Origin: CAVZGO01 sp963774935
GTDB lineage: Bacteria > Chloroflexota > Anaerolineae > Anaerolineales > UBA4823
Length of the DNA: 64,000 nucleotides
Direction: 5' to 3'
Assembly: GCA_963774935.1 (NCBI GenBank)
Contig: CAVZGO010000002.1
Span: forward strand, 62,001-126,000
The notes beneath the pieces are model-generated. The model had not been told where the DNA came from. It saw only the letters and a list, made by a program, of their open reading frames with translations, and searched no databases. The position numbers were made by a program, and so were the translations under genes. Shown piece by piece: positions 16,408-24,726 of this stretch (the stretch's first letter is position 1; each line of letters starts with the position of its first letter).

Positions 16408-18969
16408 CGATTCTCCACCCAGGAGCGAATTTCACCGCTTAGCCCAGCCAGTGGGATCACATCACAGGTCCACGGGCTGACCAATGCAAGCTGAGCATCG
16501 TGTGATTCGTAGCTGTCAGTATCGAAAATGCTAATCATCAGCCACTTACCGTCCGGACTCCAGGCTGGCGCGAACGCCACCCAATGCTCAAGCTGGGCGA
16601 CCAGACGCTGCTCGGAGCCATCAAGGCGGGATACATAAACTGCCTGGCCTAGCTCTCCAAAAGGTTTTTCGCTGTATGCCAGCCATTCTCCATCCGGCGA
16701 GATGGCTGCGTACGAGCGTTTGCCAGAGATGGGCAAAATCGGCGTAATTTGACCATCCGCAAGACTCACCAGCTGCAACATCTGCTCCCCACCCGTCTTG
16801 GTCTCTACCACCAGCGCCTGGCTGCCATCCGGAGACCAACCCAGCAGGCTCTGGGGGCCAGGCGCAGTCGTTAATTGGCGCATCCCGCTGCCGTCAGGGT
16901 TCATCACCCAGACATGATAATTATCGGAAAAGTAGTCAAAGCCAATGGTGGCACCATCTGGAGACCAGCGTAAATTCATGCCATTTCCGGGCTGATCAAG
17001 CAAGGTTTTCATCTGGTTATTCGCAATGTCCAGACGGACGATGCGCCCTTCCTGATCACGGTATACCATATACAACCCGTCTGGTGAAAGCGAGCCATCA
17101 CCGAAAACCAGCCCGCGGCTGCCGCTGCCATCCAGGTTGGAGACAAACAGGGATGGGTCTGGTGCCAATGCCCCCCGCATGGTGAGCACGCGCCCGTTGA
17201 GCCCTTCAGGCAGTTGCGCTGCCTGACCAGCCAGCGCTTTCCAGCCCGCCAGGGTCAGGCAGGCAACAGGTTTTGGAGTTGGCGTCAGGTCCGGTGAGGC
17301 AAGCGGAGGTGTCCAGCTCACCTGGAAAGGACCCGCGAGGGTAGCCATGCGCACGCCTATCTCGTATGGGCCAACAAGCTGCCCATCGGTCATCACATCC
17401 AATTTGACCAGACCAGCCTCATCCTTCTGACCACCACCACTTCCACTACCCCTTGCATTGACTACACCGCTTTCGAAACCCATATCCATTCTGGTGAGCG
17501 CCGGATCGAGGCGGGCGGTGAACTCAAATCCTTGCATATCTCCCTGGGTTAAATACCTGGCAGAGAGGAGTTCCACCGGTAAACCAAGGATATCAAACTT
17601 CACGTTCACCGGCAATTCTAACCCGGGTTTCAGGTCTGACCCTGGATCAAATGAGAAGCTTACTGGTTCTGCCAGACTGATGTCTACATCGGTAACCCCA
17701 ACTGAAAGGGGCGGGTCAAAAAAGAGCCCCTGCAGCCGCGCTGCCCACTGGGTGGGAGCCGGATTTGTCTCTCCGAGGTCCATCAGGCTGACATCCTCCA
17801 CCGGCAGCTCCTCACCGGAGGCATCTACGATTCGCACAAAGCCGGAGTAAGCGTCGAAGCGCGGGTCGGTGTCCTCAAGATTGCCCGATAGAATGAATCC
17901 GTCGTCTAAAGTGACTACCTTGTCAAGCAGCAGGCGCAGGCTCAATCCCGCGGTCAGGTTATCCTCTGTCGCACCCTGAGTGGCGCTGGTGTTGGCTGCA
18001 GCCGGTGTAGCAGTTCCGTTGGCACTTTCGGCGTGGTTCTCTGATCCTGGAGAGGACGCTACCGAGTCGGGCGTCATGCTTTCCTACGGGTACTGCTGCT
18101 TGATCATCATTCGTACCCAGCTCGGTTACTGGCATCACGGTCAGGTCAGGCGGGGCAGGCATGAATTGCAGTTCCAACTGCCAGTCTTCAGGAGCGCTGC
18201 CCGGCGGCATATCATCGATGCAATCCAGCATGAAGAGAGCCTGGTTGACATCCTGTGGAACGGCCGGAAAGATAAAGCTGCGCTGGTACCCGCTGCCCCA
18301 ACCAGAGCCCTCACCGGCTTGAGAGGCTAAGCGGGTGCCATCTGGAAGTTGAAGGCTGGGCGAGCCTGAGCAGTGGAGACCTGCTTCTCCACCCGCATTG
18401 GCAACCGACAGGTTGATCCCTTCAACCGAATACTCGAGTCGAGTCAAACGCTCATCCAGCACCGCACTTTCCACCCTGAGCGTGATGCCTTCGCGTACCT
18501 GCTCCACGGGTGCCACCAGAACGCGCAGCGAAGCCGGCAGGCGCACCAATCCCACTCCTGGAATATAGCCCAACAGTCCGCGCAGGCTTGCCAGCACGTT
18601 CGACGGTCCGGCAAGCAGGAACGCCAGCAGCAGCACCAAACCGACGCTTGCCCAGATCCAGCGTGCTGTTCGTCGGCGGTGCAGGCGGTGTTGAGCCTGC
18701 TGGGTGCCTTGCAGCCAGCGAGCCTGTAAACTGGCTGAAGGATGTATCTCCTCTGGCCAATCCAGCTCTCCTATAGCACGACTTAATTCCAAAAGCGATG
18801 CCTCTGCAGAGGCTGGCTCAGGCTGAACCTGATTTGACTCGCCATTGCCTGCTTCAGAGCCAGCAAGAAGTGCTGGAGAGGGATCCTGTGGGGTTGAATT
18901 CTCGCTGATCCCCAACAGCCCATCCAGCTCATGGTTAAATTGACGGATTTCAGGTGTTTCTGTCATCAC
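16404..18969 (-). CDS. Membrane-spanning anti-sigma-like protein with C-terminal beta-propeller, frameshifted
   Basis: After one correction the gene codes for about 854 residues. The N-terminal 100 residues are hydrophilic and cytoplasmic, a single transmembrane helix follows (IWASVGLVLLLAFLLAG), and the rest should be outside. That part has a DUF4179-like region and, in the final 300 residues, TolB/PD40 blades (SPDGLYMVYRDQ, RWSPDGATIGFDY, GWSPDGSQALVVE, ISPDGEWLAYSE, AWSPDGKWLMIS). A surplus G in a GG pair at 18083-18084 splits the frame. It overlaps the ECF sigma gene by 20 bases, so a sensor/anti-sigma role is inferred from order; no classical zinc anti-sigma motif is visible. Confidence 0.75.
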
Positions 18970-19504
18970 TGACCTCCGCTGCTGTACTACTCACAGGTTC
19001 TGCTAACAATTGCCGCAGGTGTCTCAGGCTGCGGTACAGCAACACGCCGACATGATTTTCTCGAAGACCGGTCATCGCTGCAATCTGGCGGTTGTTCAGC
19101 CTGCCAGCAAATTTCAATGCCAGCAGGTGACGTTCGCGGTCGTTTAGCTGCATCAGTGCTGCTTCCAGAGCCTGGCGATCCTGGGTAGCTTCGATACGTT
19201 GTTCGGGAGTCTCCTGCGGGTCTGGAAGATCCAGATCATCAATTGCCGTTGGCTCCCAGCGGGCAGCGGATTTCCAGTGGCTGCAAGCCAGATTACGAGC
19301 AATGGCAAAAAGCCAGGTCGAGATGGTTCCCCGCCTGGGATCATAGCGGGACAGTGCCTTCAAGGCTCTCTCGAAAGTCTCCCCTGCCAGGTCGTTCGCT
19401 GTATCCGCATCTGCGCCGTGCAGCCGAAAAAACCGAAATAGCCTCGGATAAACATCCGGATAGGCTTGTTCGAGCGAGGCGTGCGATGAGGAGGATTCTG
19501 GCAT
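18950..19504 (-). CDS. ECF RNA polymerase sigma factor
   Basis: This protein of 184 residues has sigma-70 region 2 (PRLFRFFRLHGADADTANDLAGETFERALKAL, with RGTISTWLFAIARN for promoter opening) and region 4 (LMQLNDRERHLLALKFAGRLNNRQIAAMTGLRENHVGVLLYRSLRHLRQLL). Regions 1 and 3 are lacking, as in ECF group sigma factors. It is the first gene of a unit with the propeller protein and RecJ. The target promoter is unknown; autoregulation is usual in such pairs but no repeated promoter motif was identified. Confidence 0.92.
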   Translation of the reverse strand: MPESSSSHASLEQAYPDVYPRLFRFFRLHGADADTANDLAGETFERALKALSRYDPRRGTISTWLFAIARNLACSHWKSAARWEPTAIDDLDLPDPQETPEQRIEATQDRQALEAALMQLNDRERHLLALKFAGRLNNRQIAAMTGLRENHVGVLLYRSLRHLRQLLAEPVSSTAAEVSDDRNT

Positions 19505-19556
19505 GGAGGTGAGCTCTCGTCTCTCTATGTATATATACTCGCAAGGTCAGGAAGTA

Positions 19557-19911
19557 TTACAATTTCTTCAATACTTCCGCTTTTCCGCGCACTTTACAAG
19601 CCGGGCAGCGCAGGAGCGTCCATTCGCCTCCAGATTTGGTCACCCCATGCGGGGAAATGAAGTTCTCCCAGGTGCCGATCTCAAAGGAATGCCCACAGTT
19701 TGGGCATTCGTAGGCATGGTGTTTCGAATGCCAGCGCACCAGCAGATACAACCCGCCCATCACCAGCGCCAGCCACAAGTACCAGAAGCGCGGCAGCAGG
19801 AAAATGGATGCCAGCGACCAGGACGATGACGATCCCGGCGTCGATCAGCAAACCTTTCGGCCAATCCTTGCGGCCGATTTTCTCGTAACGAGGTTCTGGT
19901 TCTTGACTCAT
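19557..19911 (-). CDS. Small membrane protein with zinc ribbon, frameshifted
   Basis: Joined across one error, this is about 117 residues. It has a short basic N-terminus (MSQEPEPRYEKIGRKDWPKG), a double hydrophobic stretch (IVIVLVAGIHFLLPRFWYLWLALVMGGLYLLV) and a cytoplasmic zinc-ribbon with CPNC and CPAC. The surplus base lies in the AAAA run at 19801-19804. Both halves read sensibly in their own frame, so the gene is probably intact in the organism. No family name is certain. It is read in the same direction as the sigma factor gene but separated by 52 bases. Confidence 0.65.
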
Positions 19912-20074
19912 TCTGGACTTCCTTTTTTTTACCGACCAGCTCAGTATTCCCTGGCAGTTTTTCTCAAGCAAGATTATACATGAGTAAACAATCCATACGG
20001 CTCAATCCTGCGATCCTGTTTGACCACACAGCATTTCTACGCGATAATCAAAGAACATCACTAAATTACGGTTT

Positions 20075-20258
20075 TGGGCTCGATCGTGAGGGCGCAAAAC
20101 AAGTGCCCGTAGGTGCCTGGATCACAACCAAAACCTGCACAACACGCACAACGCGCGCAACACAACGTTCAGGCGGTGCCGTTGTTGCACGCGTTGCCTG
20201 TGTTGCACGCGTTGTACAACATTCAAACGGGACGCATGCTGGCACCTGGGCTCGATCG
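20075..20258. repeat. Palindromic CAAC/GTTG-rich element flanked by 12-bp direct repeats
   Basis: The gene-free stretch 19912-20305 holds a structured segment. TGGGCTCGATCG occurs at 20075-20086 and again at 20247-20258. Between them, positions 20148-20164 can pair with 20199-20215 (17 positions, one mismatch) around a 34-base loop. The right half also carries the direct repeat GTTGCACGCGTTG at 20184-20196 and 20202-20214. An inner AGGTGCC at 20111 and GGCACCT at 20241 are inverted copies. There is no coding evidence that I trust across it. It could be a small non-autonomous or REP-like element, or a strong hairpin upstream of the next gene. Confidence 0.6.
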
Positions 20259-20305
20259 CACATGATGTATATATTAATCAAAAGCAGGCAGGTCGGAGGA
20301 AAATT

Positions 20306-20668
20306 ATGAAGCCGGTGATAACCAGCACCGAATTCGGCTCGATCACCATTGCCGGTCGAGTGTATGAACATGATGTGCTGATTCGAGCAGATGGTACAAT
20401 CGAAAAGCGCAAGAAAAAGCTTTCCAAGGAAATTTATGGCACATCCCATAAGATTTCCCTGGCAGAAGCTGAACAAATCTATCAACACGGTTTGGAGCTG
20501 CTGATCATTGGCAGCGGGCAAACCGGATTCGTAGAGTTATCCGCTGAAGCGGCTGATTTTTTCAGCAAGCAGGGCTGCAAGGTGAAGCTGCTGCCCACCC
20601 CAGAAGCCATTCTCAAATGGAACGAAGCGAAAGGGAAAACTAGCGGGCTGTTCCACGTCACCTGTTAA
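20306..20668 (+). CDS. Mth938-like domain protein
   Basis: This is a single-domain protein of 120 residues of the Mth938/NDUFAF3-like fold (DUF498). Typical segments are FGSITIAGRVYEHDVLI, ELLIIGSGQTGFVELSAEA and CKVKLLPTPEAILKWNE. The molecular function of bacterial members is unknown. A good GGAGGAAAATT ribosome site precedes the ATG. It is followed 20 bases later by the LLM oxidoreductase, so they are probably one transcript; the repeat element lies just upstream. Confidence 0.82.
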   Translation: MKPVITSTEFGSITIAGRVYEHDVLIRADGTIEKRKKKLSKEIYGTSHKISLAEAEQIYQHGLELLIIGSGQTGFVELSAEAADFFSKQGCKVKLLPTPEAILKWNEAKGKTSGLFHVTC

Positions 20669-20688
20669 GCTATGCGAAAGGAGCAGCA

Positions 20689-21537
20689 ATGAAATACGGC
20701 GTCTACATCCCCAATTTTGGCGACGAAATGAGCCCAATGGTGTTTGCAGAGCTGGCAGCCGAGGCTGAACAGGCTGGCTGGGATGGCTTCTTCTTGTGGG
20801 ATCATATCCTGGTCAGCAAGACTCAGAAACTGAACCTCGTAGATCCATGGATCACCCTGGCAGCGGTGGCGATGAAGACCAGCCGGCTGCGCTTCGGTAC
20901 CACGGTTACGCCGCTGCCCCGTCGCCACCCCTGGCGCATGGCACGCGAGGCTACCAGCCTCGACCAGCTCTCCAATGGCAGGCTTATCCTGAGCGTTGGT
21001 ATCGGCTCGCCCGAGGAGGTTGAGTTTGCCGCTTTTGGAGAGAATCCCAACAGCAAAGTGCGTGGTGAGAAACTGGATGAGGGGCTGGAAATATTGAATG
21101 GCTTATGGTCGGGCAAGCCGTTTGGCTTCCAGGGAGTGCACTACCAGCTTGAAAAAATGACGTTTCGGCCTACACCAGTGCAGAAGCCGCGCATCCCGAT
21201 CTGGGTGGGCGGATTCTGGCCGAACAAGGCGCCATTCCGCCGGGCAGCGCGCTGGGATGGTGTGCTGCCGCTCAAGCAGAGTGGTGGTTTCTTCCTGGGA
21301 CCGGACGACCTGCGGGAGCTGTTAAGCTTTATCCAACAGCACCGCACCAGCCAGGCGCCTTTTGATGCTGTCATCATCGGGACACGACCCGGGCTGGGTA
21401 AAAAGCCAGCCGTTATGCACAGGGCGCTGGCAAAGCTGGAAGAAGCCGGGGCAACCTGGTGGCTGCAAAGCCTGTATATGCAGCGCAACTCTGCAGAAAA
21501 AATGCGCACAGCATTGCTTGAGGGACCCCCCGAATAG
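20689..21537 (+). CDS. LLM-class flavin/F420-dependent oxidoreductase
   Basis: This is a luciferase-like TIM-barrel monooxygenase or F420-dependent reductase of 282 residues. Recognisable parts are the opening YGVYIPNFGD, WDGFFLWDHI, RLRFGTTVTPLPRRHPWRMAREATSLDQLSNGR and the later IPIWVGGF. Whether FMN or F420 is used cannot be decided from what is visible. A GAAAGGAGC ribosome site precedes the start. The stop at 21537 is 16 bases short of the convergent nuclease gene. Confidence 0.87.
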   Translation: MKYGVYIPNFGDEMSPMVFAELAAEAEQAGWDGFFLWDHILVSKTQKLNLVDPWITLAAVAMKTSRLRFGTTVTPLPRRHPWRMAREATSLDQLSNGRLILSVGIGSPEEVEFAAFGENPNSKVRGEKLDEGLEILNGLWSGKPFGFQGVHYQLEKMTFRPTPVQKPRIPIWVGGFWPNKAPFRRAARWDGVLPLKQSGGFFLGPDDLRELLSFIQQHRTSQAPFDAVIIGTRPGLGKKPAVMHRALAKLEEAGATWWLQSLYMQRNSAEKMRTALLEGPPE

Positions 21538-21553
21538 AAAAAACTGAGTCTGT

Positions 21554-22414
21554 CTAATATCGGATCTCGCCAATCTGATCGAAATCCAGATCAGGGAGTG
21601 ATAGCGCCTGCTGTTCTTCTTCCCAGTCCTCCATGCCACCAGCTGCTACGCCACGCGCACACAGCGAGCGGTAGACGCAAAACTGGCAGGGCTTCTCCGA
21701 GTCAACGCGCGGGTAGCCGCTGTCACCAGCACGGGCAACTTCTGCCAGCAAGGCGTCCAGGTATCCTTCATCCGCCTGGTAGGCAGCCTGGCTGTAGGAA
21801 AACCGCTCAGGATGACCTGTGTCGCTGGCGAACCAGTAAACCATCTCAACTTGCTCAGGCTGGAGCGCTTCGCCGCCGTTCAGGAATGCTCCAGACCGAA
21901 CCAGCAGGTAAGGATAGATGCGAGTTTGCAGCCGCCTGGCGAGCTGCTCGCGGCGCGGGCGGGAGCGACCGGTTTTCCAATCGTAGATCACTACCCTGCC
22001 ATTGCGAAGGTTGACCAGATCGAGCTTGGCAACCAGGCGTCCCTGGCTGGTAAATTCGCCCGGCAAGGCAGCCGATATGCCGAGCTCTGGAATCAGACGG
22101 GCAGCACCCATCTCAGCCTCCAGACGTTCCTCAGCTACCCAGGCAAGGAAAGCACTCCACCATTTGTGCAGGTCTGGTTCACCCATACCAGGTTCCAGGC
22201 GCTGCGGGGAAACACCGCTGAAATACTGCTGCACCAGGCGATGCAATCGCTGACCGAGCTGGATAAATAGCTCGTTTTCCAGGGCTGGCTCGCTTTCGAT
22301 CGCCGGCCAGGCAAGGTGCTGCAGGTAGCGCAATTGGAAACGCCGCCGGCAATCCGCAAAATCCTGGAGCGAAGAAGCGGAGAATTCATCCAATGGCAGT
22401 AAAAGTGCACTCAT
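21554..22414 (-). CDS. Stand-alone PD-(D/E)XK nuclease with Fe-S cysteines (AddB/Cas4-type)
   Basis: This protein of 286 residues has the RecB-nuclease motif series: LGQRLHRLVQ, PELGIS, AKLDLVNL (metal Asp), VIYDWKTG (Asp and Lys) and LQTRIYPYLLV. One Cys at residue 22 (FADCRRRF) and a C-terminal CQFCVYRSLC cluster reproduce the four-cysteine 4Fe-4S staple of AddB and Cas4. The ATG at 22414 overlaps the stop of the helicase gene (ATGA), so the two are translationally coupled. No Cas genes or CRISPR repeats are near, so a recombination-repair role with the two upstream helicase-type genes is more likely. Confidence 0.87.
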   Translation of the reverse strand: MSALLLPLDEFSASSLQDFADCRRRFQLRYLQHLAWPAIESEPALENELFIQLGQRLHRLVQQYFSGVSPQRLEPGMGEPDLHKWWSAFLAWVAEERLEAEMGAARLIPELGISAALPGEFTSQGRLVAKLDLVNLRNGRVVIYDWKTGRSRPRREQLARRLQTRIYPYLLVRSGAFLNGGEALQPEQVEMVYWFASDTGHPERFSYSQAAYQADEGYLDALLAEVARAGDSGYPRVDSEKPCQFCVYRSLCARGVAAGGMEDWEEEQQALSLPDLDFDQIGEIRY

Positions 22415-24726
22415 TCGTCTTCTCCGTGGTGATCTGCTGCGGACGTATGGCGATCCCAGGCAGCCTTCAACGCTACCAGCGCCAGAGCGGGCTGCTGCCT
22501 GCCGCTTCGACCAGTGTTCCAGGTGATCACCAGCTCCTTTTTCGCGCGCGTGACCGCCACGTAGAACAACCTTAATCGTTCTCGCACATACTCCTGGCGG
22601 GCTCTTTGACTGGCAACCCCCTCCTGATACCAATCGTAAGGATCTTTGCCTTCGAGAAAAGTAATCTGCTCCATCGCTTCGGCTTCCAGATTCAAGTTGT
22701 CCCGAAGGTAAGGTTTCTCGCTTAAAAAACGGTCGCCAGGCAGCCCGGCTGGAAAATCATAATTATTGGCAGACAGGAAGTACACCCGATCCCATTCCAT
22801 ACCTTTGGCTTTATGGATGGTGGCGACCACCACCTTGCCGCGGTAGCGGTCAGGATCAAAGCCGGTATCGTCCTGGCTGAAGCCTAAGAAGCGGCGCTCA
22901 TTCTTGGCAATCACTCCCAGCTCGGCAGCCAGCTCCAGCATGCGCCATTCCGGATTAGCCTGCCCGGCGCGGCGCAGCAGCCCGGCGAGCTTGTGCGCCA
23001 TGGCAAGCTCTGCCGGCTCGCTGAGCACATCCTGGGCAAGAGTCAAGAGCACCTGGTCGACGGGCAGCAGGATGGCAGCCTGCCAGCGCTGCACCAGCTG
23101 GCGGAACTGCCCCAATTGCTCGACCACGCTCCCATCCAGCCCGGCGCTCGCCTGCGCTTCCAGCCAGTCGTTCCCTGGACTCGGATAAAGGTAATCCTCG
23201 ACTTGCGGCAGTTTTTTCAGCAGCTCAGCTGCCTGCTCCAGGCGCGGGCGAGCATCCTCATCATTGCGATCCGCTCGCCGCCACACCTGGTAAGCAGTGC
23301 TGAGCTTGGAGGAAGATTTGGGATCAGCCAGGCAGCGCAGGAGGTTGGTTAGCGCTCCGGCTGACTGGCGGGTGGAGGTCGAGCTGCGCAGCAGGCTATC
23401 ATCATAGGGCAGCTTACGCTTGCGCAGCTCATCTGCCAGGGCAAAACCATGCTCATTCTTTGCTGAAAGCGCGGCTATCGTCCAATCGGAGTGATCGGGG
23501 AGCCAGTGCGCTATCGAATCAGCCACTGCCTGAATCTCCTGCTGGGAGGTATAGCGCTTCGCCACCAGGTGAATGCCAGCCGGGTCGTCCACCGGATTGG
23601 GCTGTGGATCGCCCGGTCCAGCCGGCTGTATTTCGGGAGGTTTTTCCAGCGCATCCTGGCGCGCTTCGAGCATCGGATGCTCGCGCATCGTCCAATCCAC
23701 CAGCGCATTCGCCAGCCAGATGATGCTGGCAGTCGAGCGCCCTGATTCGGGTAGATCACGGGGCTGGACGTTTTTCTGGCGCATGAAGTCGCGCAAGAAC
23801 TGCGGGCTGGCGGTAGTGAAGGTCTCAAAAATCGCCTGGTTGGGGTCACCCACGCGCACCCAATTGCCCTTCGGGCCTGCCAGGGTGTGCAAGATCTGCT
23901 CCTGCAGCTCGCTGCTATCCTGGGCTTCATCCTCTAATATAAACGGCCACTGATACTGCAGGCGCGCCAGGTAATCCGGATCGCTTTTCATCGCCTGCAG
24001 CGCCAGGCGGATCAGGTCATCGAAATCGACTGCACCGCGGTAAACCAGAGCGCGCTGGTAATCATGGTAAAGCTGCCAGCCCATCTCAGCCAGCGGCAGC
24101 GGCATGGGCAGCTCATCCAGGCGATGGCGCAGCAGCTCCGGGGTGAGCTGGCGGTCCTTGGCGGTGCGGATAAAGCTTAATGCCAGCGCCTTCACCAGGT
24201 CAGGAAGCTGCTCGCTGCGCAGCCAGGCATAGTAGCTGGCATCTTTCCCCCCGATCAGATATTGTTCGAGCCCCTGTGGGTTGGCAGCCAGCCAGGCGCG
24301 GGATACTTCATCACGAATTGCCTCTGCCTGTCTCTCGTCAATAATCTGGAATTCGTTCTCCAGCCCGCACAATGCCGGGCGCTGGCGCACAATATCATGC
24401 GCCAGACCGTGCAGGGTGCGCACACGGTAGCCCTGGTTGGGGAGCAGGCCAGTGCTCTGGACGAACAGGCTGACGCGCTGGTAGAAATTGTCCACTGCCG
24501 AGTTGACCAGGGTGACCACAAGCACCTCCTGGTCTTCATGTAAACGGTTGCCGGCAACGAGTGAGGCAGCCATAAGTGACAGCGTCCAGGTCTTGCCGCT
24601 GCCTGGAACCGCGGCGATACCCATCCGTCCATGCCGGTATGCCAGGATTTTCTCCTGGGCGGGGCGCAATGGCAAATCCGCCAGCGCACCGGGCAGCCGG
24701 AGAGGCGACTGGCGGTCAGCTTTCAT
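22411..24726 (-). CDS. UvrD/Rep-type SF1 helicase (AddA-like without nuclease domain)
   Basis: This 3'-5' DNA helicase has 771 residues. Motifs in order are Walker A AVPGSGKTWT (residues 39-48), LVVTLVNSAV, Walker B FILEDEAQDSSE, motif III VGDPNQAIFETF, motif V TIHKAKGMEWDRVYFLSA and motif VI RLFYVAVTRAKKELVI. No nuclease domain follows, unlike AddA or RecB; a separate nuclease is encoded immediately downstream. ATG at 24726 is preferred over a longer leader because the leader is unlike helicase sequence; it overlaps the upstream gene's end by 11 bases. Confidence 0.9.
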   Translation of the reverse strand: MKADRQSPLRLPGALADLPLRPAQEKILAYRHGRMGIAAVPGSGKTWTLSLMAASLVAGNRLHEDQEVLVVTLVNSAVDNFYQRVSLFVQSTGLLPNQGYRVRTLHGLAHDIVRQRPALCGLENEFQIIDERQAEAIRDEVSRAWLAANPQGLEQYLIGGKDASYYAWLRSEQLPDLVKALALSFIRTAKDRQLTPELLRHRLDELPMPLPLAEMGWQLYHDYQRALVYRGAVDFDDLIRLALQAMKSDPDYLARLQYQWPFILEDEAQDSSELQEQILHTLAGPKGNWVRVGDPNQAIFETFTTASPQFLRDFMRQKNVQPRDLPESGRSTASIIWLANALVDWTMREHPMLEARQDALEKPPEIQPAGPGDPQPNPVDDPAGIHLVAKRYTSQQEIQAVADSIAHWLPDHSDWTIAALSAKNEHGFALADELRKRKLPYDDSLLRSSTSTRQSAGALTNLLRCLADPKSSSKLSTAYQVWRRADRNDEDARPRLEQAAELLKKLPQVEDYLYPSPGNDWLEAQASAGLDGSVVEQLGQFRQLVQRWQAAILLPVDQVLLTLAQDVLSEPAELAMAHKLAGLLRRAGQANPEWRMLELAAELGVIAKNERRFLGFSQDDTGFDPDRYRGKVVVATIHKAKGMEWDRVYFLSANNYDFPAGLPGDRFLSEKPYLRDNLNLEAEAMEQITFLEGKDPYDWYQEGVASQRARQEYVRERLRLFYVAVTRAKKELVITWNTGRSGRQQPALALVALKAAWDRHTSAADHHGEDE

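Noticed and set aside
19980..20309. 109-codon plus-strand open frame across the palindromic repeat
   Set aside because: Its middle is only the translated CAAC/GTTG repeat (Thr/Arg and Val/Ala runs), it has no ribosome site, and it overlaps the well-supported start at 20306.
21554..22414. Cas4 as part of a CRISPR system
   Set aside because: The Fe-S nuclease resembles Cas4, but no cas1/cas2 or repeat array is visible and it is coupled to a helicase.
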